64,000 nt of DNA from Druceiella hillmani. Its lineage: Eukaryota > Arthropoda > Insecta > Lepidoptera > Hepialidae. The notes under the pieces are model-generated. The model made no database searches. It worked only from the letters and a program-made list of their open reading frames with translations, and was not told the DNA's origin. Position numbers and translations under genes: made by a program. The DNA is taken from NCBI GenBank assembly GCA_039881145.1, contig JAYKKI010000074.1, forward strand, positions 7,632,001-7,696,000. The letters are read 5' to 3'. Shown here one piece after another: positions 47,561 through 60,400 of the stretch; position 1 is the first letter of the stretch, and each line of letters opens with the position of its first letter.

Positions 47561-49030
47561 GTTATAATTTCCTTTGATATACGCTGTCTATCGTGTTGAT
47601 TATCGTGTTCCAATTTAATCCATCGAGGTTTTTGCAGATAATGAGAAAAGCACATTTTTAAAATATATTGATTTCTTTCATTTTTTGATATCAGCAAATT
47701 TTCTTTTACTCTGCCCATTGCGAATAGTAAGTAACATAGTGCAAGTAACATTAGTCCCTTTGGCTTTAATCACAATATCAGTATTGACAAAGTCAGTTAT
47801 TTTAATTCTGAACATTGAATCTTATCTATTGTCTGACCATTTCTTGCAGAATTATATATTTTGAAAATTATTTAATTGTTGAAAATAAGAAAAAAGTTAA
47901 AAGTTACAAATGAAATGGGCAGTGTACTGATTTGAAATATACATATACATTTTCATTGAAATGTATTGTCATATTTTTCCAAGAAACCCTCCTTAGAACA
48001 TTTTGAATTTAAAATAAATCTTATTATAAGTGTATTTTATAACCTAGTTTAAACTTTCCCCCACTACAATAGTCCGACTCGGACATTGGAGATTAGACTT
48101 GGACAGTATATATATCAATTGTTTTTAAACTTTACTTGCACGATATAGTTAATAATGTCAATTTCAGTTAGTTGGTAATTATTTTCTTTTTAAAAATTTT
48201 TATATATAATGCGTATTATATTGACCAATGTATATTATATTAAATTATTGTACCTCAATCAAATTATTGAAAGAGCAATTAGAAGAAAATCATAAGCCCA
48301 CTCAAATTTAATATCATTAAAACTTGGAGATTACCATGATATTCCTTGAAACAAGACAAGCACTGAGGTGTGTCACACTCTGTACCTACAACTCTGTGCA
48401 ATGTAAAGCAAACACAGCTTTCAATAATGTGTTATTTGACTAGATTAAGCACACACTTTGCATCTTCTCACTTTACCATTTGCAATTAATTCTGACATAC
48501 CTTTGATGGAATGTGTTGCCTACAGTCACATCGGATTAACTGTAGTAGAAGTGGAATAGATAGCCTCGCTTCAGCTGAATGAAATGTTGAAAGTATTGCA
48601 CATTTCTTTTATCTCGCCATTTCATGGCCATAATGAATATTAATGGAAATTTTTAACAGCGATTTACAACAGTTTTTTATGAACGGATTTTTATGTATAA
48701 GGCTTTAGTATGTGATATGTGATCTAGTCCAAATGGTCCAACCCACAGAACAGATATGTACAGAATGGACACAATGCATATTACATATGCATACCCATAT
48801 CAAAAGTTACACTTTCATACCTTCCCTAATGTTGTCAGTGACTTCCCTCTCTCCTCTCCTCATCCCTCGTGACCAAAGACTTGTGTAATTACTATTATTA
48901 ATGCTATATGGCGTAATCTCTTACTCTCTATTGCTCATAGATGGCGTTATCAAAGAAAAATTTATTTTTATTTTTATGAATTTATTAAAACCATGTAGAA
49001 AAAAGCAGTTTTCATTATAATAATTTTATT
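47561..49030. other. Noncoding stretch
   Basis: No gene recognised. The part from 48960 to 49140 would be the 3' UTR of the candidate minus-strand gene below, if that gene is real; AATAAA signals on the minus strand lie at 49024-49033. Confidence 0.4.
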
Positions 49031-49173
49031 TATTAAACCATTATAACAAAAATATTTCAATCAAAAGACAAATGTAAAAATAACATTACAATATAAGTTA
49101 TTAATATACAATTACTATAAAAACACAATTCAAGAAAATTTAAATAAATTCGAAGTTGCAGTTGTGAATAGCA

Positions 49174-49246
49174 TTAGGGTTCTGCGAGTAGCTCTCTGGC
49201 ATCTCTAGGCGGTAAGTGCATATACCAGTGTGGCCAACTCGTATGT
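49174..49246 (-). CDS. Candidate terminal exon of an unidentified minus-strand gene
   Basis: On the minus strand, a good acceptor (TTTGTTTGATTTCAG ending at 49247) is followed by an open frame that encodes HTSWPHWYMHLPPRDARELL then AEP and a stop (TAA at 49176-49174). The base composition here is clearly less AT-rich than the flanks, and overlapping AATAAA signals lie about 140 bp downstream (49024-49033). I do not recognise the protein. Upstream exons were not found; they would lie at higher coordinates, beyond or among the LINE copies. It could also be the chance end of a transposon. Confidence 0.35.
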
Positions 49247-49605
49247 CTGAAATCAAACAAAAAATACACAAATACAGAAATATAATTACAGAAATATTTC
49301 GTAATCTATTAATGGAAGGGACATATTTTCAAACTTATGTTAAAACCCCATGCTTGATCTTGAAAAATGAAAGCCACTATTTTTCCTAGGAGGGACCGAT
49401 ACAACCAAAAAGACCAATTTGTTCATAATTACTTTATAAAAAAATCACATGTCTTTCTTCATCTTTCATTATATGGCATTCATTCTCTTCTTTGCCAATG
49501 TCAAGTGTGGAAAAAACGCTATGCAATACTAATTAAATCAAATTTCAGATATATCTGTCATTGTTGCTTGTTAACATAAAAATAAACTATATAGTAAAAG
49601 AACAA

Positions 49606-51175
49606 TTAAGTAAAGTTTATATACAGAGGAGTATAAAATAAGTATATACAAATACACAACATAGAAACAAAAATAAACACAAATATAAATATGAAAGATT
49701 CTATATTTTGATGTCGTTCTTTCTTATTTACTGAATGATTAATGAGATGATCTAGATCACCTTCTCCAAACCCACAGTCGCAAATTGGAGATTCTCTAAC
49801 ATGCAGATGAACCAAGGTAGGAATAGAAAAGTGACCCATGCTGAAAAATAGACCGAAAGCTATTTTCGACCAGACGACACGAGAGCGAGTGACAGAATTT
49901 CTTCCAGCCTTCCCTCTTTTTTAAGGAGAATTCGTTTAGTCTGTGCTTGCGTCTTTCGAAATAAGAGAAAGTATGCTTCAGAAGGGTCCACTGGAAGAAG
50001 GGAATCGACTACGACACTGAGGAAAGTGCGGAATCCCACCCAATCTGCCTTATATAGGTTGTATTTTTGAAGAGGGGGAATTTTTTCAATATTTAAATTT
50101 AAACGAGGGAAAGAAATCGGAATGGGGAAATGGTCGCTTCCAAAAGACTCGGATACAATATTCCAGGAAGTTAAGGATGCCAAGGATGAGGAGCAAAGTG
50201 AGTTATCTACTGAACTTGGGTTCTGAAATGGGACAAGAACTCATGTTGGAAAACCATCATTCAGTAAACACAGGTCAAAGTCATCCTGGAGTTCCACCAA
50301 GGAGACCCTAGGGGGTTGCTTCGGGTGGAACCCCAAGACTGGTGATGAGCATTAATATCTCCCAGAATAATATATGAGCCAGGAATAGGAGTTAAAAAAT
50401 CCCATAGTTCTAATGCTACGAGACATGTTGGAAAAGGGACATATATAGAGAGGATGGTGATATCTTTAACTCACAGCAACAATATTGAATTGACAACTGC
50501 GGGAGCCAAGAGAAATCTGGAAGAAGGGAAGGGATTTGTTAAGTAATAAAGCAGATCCGCTCTTGCCATCCGCTCTATCATCCTGTAGACAGGCATAGTC
50601 TCGGATCTTAAAATAGAATCCTGGCTTCAGCCAAGTCTCCAAGATGGCAGCCACGGATGGAGAATACTTGGCAAGGAGATGACAAAGATCTGCTTTGTTC
50701 GATATAACACTGCGACTATGCCATTGCCAGAGCCATTATAAATTAAAGATTGAAGAGAGATAAGAATAGAAGAGGCAACATTGGACGGTATTTGATTGGG
50801 GGAACTCAGGATTTTGAACAAAGTGATCAATAGAAATTGAATAATGCTCGTAGAAGAAGGAGTATTAACTGAAGGTTATTGACTAAAGCTGTAGCCATTT
50901 TCAGGTTGAGGAATTCGGAAGTCTGCCCAGGCTTGTTCTAGAGCCGAGCGGTCATAGCCCTGGTTGCGACTTGTCGAAAAGTGGGGTCGAGGTTTCAGAT
51001 GGGCAATTTTTTTGTGAGAAGAGTTGGTAGGACGAGACAGAGAGAACAAATTTTGGGAAGAAGTTGGAGAAGGAAGAATTTGGGGTTTGAGCTGCAATAG
51101 AGGTGTATGATTGTCTTGGAGAAGGGACCATTGTACACGGTTCCGCATAGGATATGTCTCTTTCAAACATTCCAA
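49606..51175 (-). pseudogene. Non-LTR retrotransposon relic lacking its reverse transcriptase
   Basis: Minus strand. An ORF1-like tail (51175-50876, with YDRSALEQAWADF) precedes an endonuclease domain in pieces: ILETWLKPGFYFKIRDY near 50640-50590, DDRADGKSGSALLLNKSL, a degraded region near 50340-50250, then SFGSDHFPIPISF near 50145-50105 (the conserved SDH of the endonuclease) and LPPLQKYN-like and ADWVGFRTFL blocks to 49870. About 20 bp on, the frame becomes FSIPTLVHLHVRESPICDCG with GEGDLDHLI (49830-49740), which is like the Cys/His tail near the RNase H end of such elements. The reverse transcriptase between them is missing, so the copy has a large internal deletion. Confidence 0.75.
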
Positions 51176-51184
51176 ATTTGATCT

Positions 51185-51229
51185 TTTTTACATACATACA
51201 TTGTATGTATGTATATATGTATTTATATA

Positions 51230-51295
<66 letters not shown>

Positions 51296-51298
51296 TAA
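51185..51298. repeat. TATG/TA-rich microsatellite
   Basis: TACATACATACATTGTATGT and variants run into an uninterrupted (TA)n of about 50 bp at about 51240-51288. Confidence 0.95.
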
Positions 51299-51699
51299 TT
51301 TGTAACACTAATAGTTTTATTTCAAATTTTAAAGTACCCATACATGGGAGCTCTCTTTCATCCCTATGGCTGTGACCTGATTGAATATGGTTCTTTATTA
51401 ACAGAGTTTGAAGAATCAAAGAAAAACAAGGATTGAAGAATCTAGAAAATTAAAAATTGCCTTTCAAAGTACAGACATTAAAAGCTAAAAAGAATATTTT
51501 TAAAAAGGGCTGAAATTAAAAACAAATCTTGTAATTTTTTATTTTCTTTCCCAAAAATTTACTTTCTTTAAAGTCTATTTTTATTTTGATATAATTTTTA
51601 GTAAACAAATTGAAATAAACTTTTCTACGATACATATGCAATTGAAAATCATCTCCTTCTCAACTAACCAATCAATCTTTGAAGATTATTGTAAATGTA
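51299..51699. other. AT-rich noncoding stretch
   Basis: No recognisable content. Confidence 0.5.
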
Positions 51700-52388
51700 T
51701 TAACCGTTTGAGTGCCGACGAGCGCCATCGCGCTCGTGCGCGTACTAACTAAATTTGCCACGAGCGTGATGGCGCTCGGGAAATCAGTTGCTCTTTAGCG
51801 CTTGGTAGGGGAGATCGCTTGCATGCTTCGCTAATTTGTTATCTTTCTACTTGTTACATAAAGTTCAAATTATAATTTGATTAGTAATTACAATATAAAA
51901 TGGATCCAGGAAAAGAAAATTTTTAACCCATAATGTCAGAATACGAATAATACGAGTGAAAATGATGGTTTTTCTAGTTGTGAAGAAAGTGACACAGGTA
52001 AAACACCACAGTGTCACTCCCACTAGGGAGTGACATTGTGGTGCGCTCACAATTTGGTGTAATGTAAATTTTGAGTGATAGTGATAATAGTGACGATAAC
52101 AATTATTTTGCTGATATGGAGGATGTACCGGACTGCGAAAATACGATGTGACTTTGATTTCAGTTTTTGTAATAATTTTTGTTCACAATATATATTTCTA
52201 TAATTTTCTTTATATTTTATTATCCTTGTACAAGATTTTATTAAGAAAACACCGAAAAAATTATTAAAATTGGATAATTTTTGGAAGAGATACAGTTCGT
52301 GACAAGGGTAAATGACATCAAAAAGAAAAGATTTCTTTGGCATTTTTAAGTATATATGAGTAAAAAACCATGGCACTAAAACGGTTAA
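51700..52388 (+). mobile_element. piggyBac-type non-autonomous element with TTAA ends
   Basis: TTAA at 51700-51703 and 52385-52388; terminal repeats CCGTTTGAGTGCC (left) and CCGTTTTAGTGCC (right, other strand). A subterminal inverted repeat of about 20 bp (51719-51738 against about 51759-51778, core GAGCGCCATCGCGCTCG) is typical of piggyBac ends. The interior keeps traces of an acidic transposase N-terminus (MDPGKENF near 51900, SENDGFSSCEESDTG near 51955-51999, DSDNSDDNNYFADMED near 52078-52125), with the catalytic part deleted. An 18-bp hairpin with one mismatch lies at 52004-52043. Confidence 0.8.
52004..52043. repeat. Hairpin: 18-bp arms with one mismatch, 4-nt loop
   Basis: Arms 52004-52021 and 52026-52043 around ACTA, inside the piggyBac element and within its remnant coding region. 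Confidence 0.9.
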
Positions 52389-52784
52389 TATATAGAATGT
52401 TATTTTCATAATCGTATTATTTGAAAATATAATTCGTTCTTCAAAATATTACAAAAGAACTAATACGTGTTAAAATTACTTTCTAGTATGCAAGAATGTT
52501 TCTCAAGTCGCAATTTATTCACGTAGATGTGTAATAAAAAGAACAGAGTATAAAACTAGACTATAAGTCTAATTATGTGTGCACAAAATGGTTAGAGTAT
52601 TTATGTATACATTTTCAAGGGTCACTTGTGTTATTATATTACAGAAGGTATTAATCAACTATTAAAGTTAGTATTAATTTAGAATTATATTATTTTCTTC
52701 ATACTGAACTAAACATTAATTCTATCGTAATTGGTTTTAATTTATAAATAATATATTTTGTATTTCCTTGTTAATAATTTTGGT

Positions 52785-55540
52785 TCAAAAATATCCAAGG
52801 ACGGACGTTAAGAAACAATATCGTTTTGCAATTGGCACATTCGAATTATGTATGATTTTATATAAATGTAATAGATCAGCGTATTTTCTCCGTGCAGCTA
52901 GTGATGATAAATTAAATCTCTGTAGTTGAATTTCATAGGGTCTATACTCCCGTCTAAGATGAAGTCTGTAGCAAAGAATATTCAAGAACCTCTTTTGTAA
53001 TTTTTCAATTCTATTACTGTGCTATTTGTAGTATGAAGGCCAAATAACTAACCCATATGTGAGAATTCTAATGATTAGTGAACAATATAAATATGTAAAA
53101 GTGGGAAGGTTTTTAAATTTTTAGTGGAACGAGAGATCCTAGAAGTTGAGTACATTTATGAACAATATAATCGTAATGAGAACGGAATGTCAGTTTTTCA
53201 TCAAATAAAACTCCGAGATTTCTAACAAGACTTAAGTTGTAGGGTCAAGCTGCCCGACACGTACTTAAATAAACATTTATTTTTTAAAGTAGTGAAGGAG
53301 ATAATAAAACACTTGTTGACATTCAGAAACATCCTATTAGAGGCACACCACTCGGGTATTAAAATAAATATTGGTGTAAATTTAGACAGTCTTTAACATC
53401 ATTGACAGTGGTGTGGATCTGAAGGTCATCTGCATAGAATAAACAGGGACACGTAAGTACTTGTTTCAGATCGTTAATGAATATTACAAAGAGAAGGGGC
53501 CCCAAATGCAAGCCTTGTGGAACCCCAGAGGTGATTGTTACATGTGCAGAAAGATGATCTTTGATACACAAGTTGATTTCTGTTATTTAGGTAAGATAAC
53601 CTTCAAGTTTCGCACATAGTATTGAATAATTGACATTATCAAACGCTTTCGAAAAGTCTATAAATGGAGTTTATCTGCCTTCTCTTGGCAAAAGCACTAC
53701 AAAGATGGTTTTGTATATACTAATAAATTATTTATTGTTGATCTTTTTGAAACAAAACTGTGTTGACTTGTGGCCAGAAATATTTGAAAATGGGAATATA
53801 AAGTGCTGTACGACAGGGATGCAAATAATTTTGCGATAGAAGATAGGATACTGATAGGTCTATAGTTTTTACATTGGTTTTGTGGATTCGAATAATGTAA
53901 GCAGTTTTCCATTGGTTAGGAAATATACCGGATTTAATATATGTATTGAATAGAATACATTATGGAGAACTCAAATTGTTACATTTTTTTATAAAAATAG
54001 GTGGAATCCCATCGGGCCCAGTGCCTTTATTGCGGTCAAGACCAAGAGTTTAATAGATTTTCTATTAACATGAATATCGCTCAGGGAATTGGAATGAAAG
54101 GAAAGGTTTGAGGAATAGTTGCTGGAATCAGCTTGTTTTTCAAAAACTAAGCTGAAGTAATTTGAAAACATTTCACAAATGTCGTAAACATTTGAAGGTA
54201 CTGAGCCATCTGTAATTGAACTCTGACCTTTTTTGTTATTGACATATCTCCACAAATGTTTTATGTCATATATATATATATATATATCTATATATACATA
54301 CAAGGGCGGATACAGAATTTTTTGGGGGGGGGGCACAAGCAAGTTGGCAACGAGTGTCAGTTGAAGTAAATTAGCAGGAAAAAATTCTTGCTGATCACTC
54401 GCTCGCTCGCAGACATGCGTGCAACTCAAAACTGTAGACTACATACGTAGTAGCTATGGGTATTAGTACCGGTATTATTTATTCTATAATTTCGCACACG
54501 CAAACGCGCTTTTCATCGTTAAAAAATATATTTGTATGGAATTTTTACATATATTGTTTTGTAACTTGCGAGAACTAAACAAAATAGATTATTCTGGGAC
54601 TTCTGGCGGGGGGGCGGGGGTGCAGGTGCCCCCGTGCCCCCCCCCCCTAAATCCGCCTATGTATATATATATATTACAGCATTTATCAATGAGATTCTTG
54701 GACCTGGCTCCTAGTAAGTCAAATGGGCTATAATCTAGGGAATTACCATGTCGTATACCGTTTGTCAAATTTAAGTTTTTCCTTCAAACATTGTATTAAG
54801 GCAGAACTAAACCAAAAAGGATAATTATTTGATCTTGCACTTTTCATGAGGTACTTTTCAAGATTATTGCATTTAATTTATAATAAAATAATTGAATAGC
54901 AATATTAATATCAGGATTATTCAAAGATTGTTCCCAATAAACAGAACTTAGTTCATTGCGAATAACGTCGAAATGACATTAGGTGATTGGCCTGAAAATT
55001 TAATATTTATAAGTAGTGGGGATAATGGTCATATACACGGCTTAACATAGCAGTATTGTATGCACTTATACAAGTAAGTGCAAATAAAGTAAGATCTAGA
55101 TATCTATTAGTTTTATTGGGTAGATTGTTGAAATGTGTAAGGTTGTATAAAGGCATGTATCATGTACTGGGGAAGGTAAAATCACCGATACAAACAAAGT
55201 GGTAATGTTATTTTGCATTTAAAATTCTTTGACAGAATAAAAAGATTTCAGCTGTACTAAGTCTACGTCTGATGGTAAATAACATAGATAAATAATAAAA
55301 GTTCTATTGTCCGAAACAGTAACACTAAGCCAAATATCCTCAACTTCACTCTCCTGAGCAGTCAAACGGTTCACTAAGAAATGTTTTTTCACAGCATTTG
55401 CTACGCCTCCGCCATCGTCCTTAATAATGCTCGTTGAATACCTATCCCTTCAAAAAATTATAAAACGGGAATCCAGGAATTCAGCGTCACATACGCTCTC
55501 ATTAAAATTGATTTAACACAAGCAAATAATATTATGATCA
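52785..55540 (-). pseudogene. CR1/jockey-like non-LTR retrotransposon relic, minus strand
   Basis: Read 5' to 3' on the minus strand. Endonuclease part near 55440-55240 (DDGGGVANAVKKHFLVNRL, then IWLSVTVSDNRTFIIYLCYL). A linker region runs from about 54850 to 54670 and, after a MITE insertion, resumes at 54265 (HLWRYVNNKKGQSSITDGSV, then FSNYFSLVFEKQ). The reverse transcriptase is in pieces: NYRPISILSSIAKLFASLSY near 53860-53800, TSGVPQGLHLGPLLFVIFIN near 53535-53470 and LFYADDLQIH near 53440-53410. The C-terminal tail near 52985-52800 reads RLHLRREYRPYEIQLQRFN. Numerous stops and frameshifts; dead. The 5' end is not defined. Confidence 0.8.
54299..54660. mobile_element. MITE with G-run terminal inverted repeats inserted in the LINE
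   Basis: The left end ACAAGGGCGGATACAGAATT is followed by a run of Gs at about 54324-54333; the right end, on the other strand, reads ACATAGGCGGATTTAGGGGG followed by a long G-run (plus strand about 54639-54650). Both ends are embedded in TATATA tracts. The element, about 360 bp, splits the LINE coding region. I do not assign it to a superfamily. Confidence 0.6.
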
Positions 55541-55948
55541 TTTTTGAGTATATTTAGACAGAGTATATTTGAATTTAGATATTGGTAATAAACTATCATT
55601 ATATAATAATAAATAAAGTAAATCCAAATATAAGTAAAATCGTTGACAGAACAAAAACAAGCAAATGAATACTTATTACTTTATTGCAATTTTTTAAACA
55701 GTACGTTTTTTATTTGACTAGAATTTAATTCATCGTCTTTGCACACATCAATTTTGCCAAAGTTTAACCATATACATTTGAATCGGTACCTTTTTTCTCT
55801 TTTCCGACTTGCGTCTATCATAGTGGCGTCTATTATCATGACACGTAGCTATCGCCAGAGGTCGTTGGTTGTATAATGGTTGATTTACCGCCAATTCCCT
55901 GTCGACATTTTGTCATCGATTCTCGTTCGTCCACCCCCTGGTGTGAAC
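55541..55948. other. Noncoding stretch between LINE and hAT fragment
   Basis: The first half is AT-rich; from about 55790 the sequence is richer in CpG. No coding signal. Confidence 0.4.
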
Positions 55949-56450
55949 TAGAGATCCACACTCGACTTCGCAAATCGATTCAAACCAAATTGAGGTTAAA
56001 CCGAGTAAAACCGAATTTATATCTGTGACAAACCAAGTTGGCATTTGCTTCATTCAATCGCTTGCTACGTGTGCTGTGTGTCGTTCCCATTCCCAAATTA
56101 ATTCAAACGCACTTGGTTACTGTGAATAATTTAATCGTTAGGACATATTTTATTGTTTTAGTCTACGAGTACATTCCTTACTCGTAAGTTTTAATACATT
56201 ATTTTAGTTTGTTCAAGTTGTGTTTTTTTCGTAGAGAAGTTTTATTTTAAGTCCGTTAATGATTTATCTCCATATTTTAAATTATAATGCTGGCCCAAGA
56301 AAGAAGTAAACAGTTACAGAAATTTTTAAAAGGCCAATGGACAGAAAAATTGCGTGCAACAAATGTTATTTTTCTTATAAATATTCTGGGAGTACGAGCA
56401 TGATGATACACATTAAAAAAGCATCCGGATTACATTATTGCTTTTTATAT
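55949..56450 (+). mobile_element. 5' fragment of a BED-finger hAT element
   Basis: The left tip TAGAGATCCACACTCGACTT resembles hAT terminal repeats. At about 56312-56450 one frame gives EIFKRPMDRKIACNKCYFSY, then KYSGSTSMMIHIKKASG: the C-x2-C, aromatic and His pattern of a BED zinc finger, which begins many hAT transposases. A stop precedes it and the catalytic domain is absent, so only the 5' end remains. The fragment ends about 850 bp before the PREB start. Confidence 0.6.
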
Positions 56451-57150
56451 TATAAGTCATGTGGAATGATTAAAAACAACGTTTCGATGTTTTGAAACGT
56501 TTTTTTTCGTATATTTAATTTTTGATATCCTTATGATAAATATTATTTATTTTTGATATTATGAGTAAAAATTTCTTTATCTATTCGCAGAATTTTATTC
56601 AAACTTGCATGTACTTAACAACTGTATACATTATTTGTGGTCAACCAAACTTTGTGTTTAAATTTGTGGCGGTCGTTAAGAATTATTTTCACATAATAGG
56701 AAATTGTCGTTTTATATTATATCTATATAAACAATGTAATTACAATTAATACATTTTATTTTTATAACACATTTGATCATTGCAATATATTTTTTCTTTC
56801 AGATACATTTTGAAATTTTAGTGCTGGTCGATGTATTAACTTTTAACAATGTATTAATAATAATTGTTATAATAAACTATGTGAAATTTTAATAAAAAAT
56901 ATTAACATAAATAAATACAATTGCATACCTTTCATAATATTTATGCATAGAAGATTATAAGTTTTTTTGAAATAATAATGAAATAAAACCAAAAGTCATC
57001 TTGAGTCTCTCAATGAGACTTAAAAAAAGTCCCTCAATGTTTTTAAAAACATACAGCGAAGAACACTCTTTTGTTTAGTGAAGAAGACTGAATGCATAAA
57101 AAAGAACACGCTTGTCATTTGACTTTTGTCATGTTGGAAGTAATAGAAAT
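56451..57150. other. AT-rich region upstream of PREB
   Basis: No genes seen. It contains the short imperfect repeat AGTCTCTCAATGAGACTT / AGTCCCTCAATG near 57001-57035. Confidence 0.5.
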
Positions 57151-57155
57151 TCAGT
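57151..57155 (+). promoter_or_regulatory. Candidate initiator of PREB
   Basis: TCAGT at 57151-57155 matches the arthropod initiator consensus and lies about 150 bp upstream of the PREB ATG. No TATA box at the proper distance. The motif is short, so chance occurrence is likely. Confidence 0.2.
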
Positions 57156-57299
57156 TGCAAGTGTCTCAATCAGAAATACAAATAAAGTAATTTTAATTTA
57201 CGGAGAATTGTTAATATAATGAAATATGGACATAGATTTGTGATCAAATAACAAAAAATAATATAGCGTGCTTTTTAAGTATATTGTGAAATTATCAAA

Positions 57300-57434
57300 A
57301 TGAAATTAAATCGGAATGACGGTTTACTGGCTCGAGTTGATTTTCCTCTTTATACTCTTCAGACACTAACAAGTCGCCACGTCCTGGTAGCTGGTGGTGG
57401 TGGTTCATCTAAGACGGGTGTAGCTAATGGATTT
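57300..57434 (+). CDS. PREB: PREB coding exon 1
   Basis: ATG at 57300 is the first in frame, with AAA before it; 45 codons end at GGATTT|GTAAGC in phase 0. Covers the first beta-propeller strand and the Gly-rich loop. Confidence 0.85.
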
Positions 57435-60400
57435 GTAAGCCTTGAAACTAGTATAACATTTTAGCGTCATATTCTATGCAGTGTTTTCGTTCGATAAGTA
57501 GATAGTAATCAAAATTTAAATGCTTAATGACAGCATTTACCTAACTTAGCTTTTTACAAGATTTTATATCGATATACAGTAATTATATTGCTTTATGCAA
57601 GACTTAATACAATCTATTTATTTCTTTAAAACTATATGCTACTCAAATCAAACCATATGTTTCCATCCTCTAACAAGTTCCATATAATTTAAAAATTGTT
57701 CAGTATGATTTATTTTATTCAAGATTTATGGTTTCGTTTATTAATACTCAGTAATATGTGAATTCTTAGAAATATGTGAATTTTACAAGATTTTGACTAT
57801 GTCAATCAAATTTATTTACATGCTTTATTTAAGCACAAAGAATTCTCTCATTTATTTAACAGAGGAAATTTAGAAAAATGACGGTCACAATTGGTCTGTG
57901 AGTTGAACTTTGAGCTTTTTATATGAATGTCTGAAATATGTGTGCCCTTGGTGAATTGTAAATGTCAACATTTTAATGAATCTAGACAAAAGTTTTAAAC
58001 TTGTGGCCTACATTCAATGCTACACACACAATTAATCACTTATTGACAATATGAAAATAAAAATGTATATTGCAGTATCCTTGCTTCAATTTTAATAGTA
58101 TACACCAGTCATTCTCAAACTTTTTTGTGTACTACTTATAAAATGTTGATAAGTTGTGTACTATTGCACTGTTAAATATGTTGTTAGGATAAAGTTGCAT
58201 TTCAGAATGACGAAGCAATAAAAATTACAATAGTTTTTGAAAGTATCCACTAAGTATTTGTAAAAAAAATCTTGATGGGAAAGAAATTTATGGCAAAATA
58301 TTTTTTTCAGTATATTTTGTGTCTGTTTTGTGTATCACATTCAGAAATTCTGCATGCCACAGTTTGAGAGTCGCTGATTTATACTAATGTTAGAGATAGC
58401 AAGTATTTGATTATCTAGGAGTTTTTTATTTAGACAAGGTCAATTTTTTAGGATACCTTTATATAATATTTTGTTACCATCACCATGTTGAATTACTAAA
58501 CAGTTTTGCTGGTCATTGTATGTCATAAACAATAGAATGATAAAATTAATATCTTGTTTAAAATCAACGAAAATAATGGGCCAATAAAACTTTTCAGTAT
58601 GTGCAAATACAATCTACAATTTTAATTTTTTTTTAATACATTACATTTTTTAATAACTAAAATTCAATAATTCACTCCATAATAAAATGAGAAATTACAA
58701 TGTTAAATGCAAAGATTATTTATATATTTTATAAATTAGAGACACTTTCTTTGTGTAGGTTGTTTTATCCAATCTAAAAATATTTTTGAACTTTACAGGA
58801 AATATTTGAAATATCTCATGATGGTAATCGCTTTATTGCCGAAGAGATAATGCGACATGAAACGGGTTACAGTGTTGTTATGAATTCAGCTGTACAGGCC
58901 TATGACAAAAACACACATTTAGTAGCAGGCCAAGAGAGCCATTGTCAATTGTATAATGTAAATTTACGTATGGTCGATCAGGCTGAGATGAGGCGGGGAA
59001 GTTTTAAGGCAGAAAATGGTCTTATACGTAGACGAAGAAGGACAGTTAGTGAAAATGATAATTTATCTAAAAAAGACAAAAATAGCAATAATTCCACTGA
59101 GAAGAGGATATCTTTTGAAATTAGACCTTCAGATAGTATCCAAACAGATTTTGGGTGAGAAATTTTATTGGATTTATTGTTTATGTTTTGAGTATTTGTA
59201 ATATTGTCCTGAGAAAGGAAAGTATATTAAATTGGAACTATTTGACTTCATAATCTGTCTATGCAATATAACAGCTTAATTTTTTTAATTTCCTCTTTAT
59301 AATATCTTCTGTTTTTAAAGCGATTTTGTATCGGAAAGAAGAGGTATTCCAACATTCACATTTAAAAATTATACAATACAATCATGCCTATGTGACAAAT
59401 ATTTAGCAGATAGGCGTGATTGATCACGTCATAATATGCTTCACAAGCTCATTAATACCATGAAGTATTAACATTTGTGTATAAGTTATTTTTAAATTTA
59501 CAAAAAATTACTGTGAGTAATTCGTAACAATAAGTCAAATGATATCATAAATACCATAGTTTATTTGTTATATCATTTAACTCCTAAATAAAGAAAATTG
59601 AAAATTAACTTAAAATTGATTTAAGGTAGTCAGAAAAATGTAATTTAGTTCTCATTTCCATTTTTCAAATTGAGTCATCAAGGCCTCATTATCTTAATTT
59701 TATTGTTTCATTTATCTTATCACATATTGATCAAATCCGCATTATGATCTGTCATATATAATGGAAGTCGTTGCGAATTCTTTATATTGATTAAAAGATA
59801 ATGGTTATTATCATCTAAATATTATAATTTTTATAGTATCTATACTGAGCTATTTAGGGTTTTTTGTGTAATCAAAATTTTTATGTCATAATTAAGTAAA
59901 TTTTTAAAAGATTAACCATTGGATTAATTGAAGCTGAAGCTTGTGTCAATATTTTTAAATATTTTTGTGTAAAATATAAATTAAGATACTTTATTTTTGT
60001 CTCTTAATATTAGCGTAGAGCTTAAAGCATATTGTGACACATTTATAATACTAATATTATTCACTGAAATGTACATCCTTAAACCTTAACCTTAAAAGCT
60101 CTCTCCTATTCAATTTACTCTCTACTTGTTTGACTATAATTCCTATCATTGTTCAAATTTCCAACTGGATTTTCAAATTTTTGATGGACACAACTAAAAT
60201 CCCAGCCTATTCTTTGAAATCTATAGTATTTATACAGATTGTTAGCTGAGCTTAGAGTGAAATTGTTTTGGCTCCGTTTGGACTCTATAGCCAAATGGCA
60301 AAAATGGAACCCTTATAGTGTTTTCAAGTACATACGTCTGTTTGTCCCTGTGTGTCACACTATTGTACTTCTTACAGTATCAGATTTATGTAAATGATAT

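Noticed and set aside
50952..51419. 155-residue minus-strand ORF with long Tyr-Ile repeats
   Set aside because: The Tyr-Ile tract is a translated (TA)n microsatellite; only its C-terminal third overlaps LINE ORF1-like sequence.
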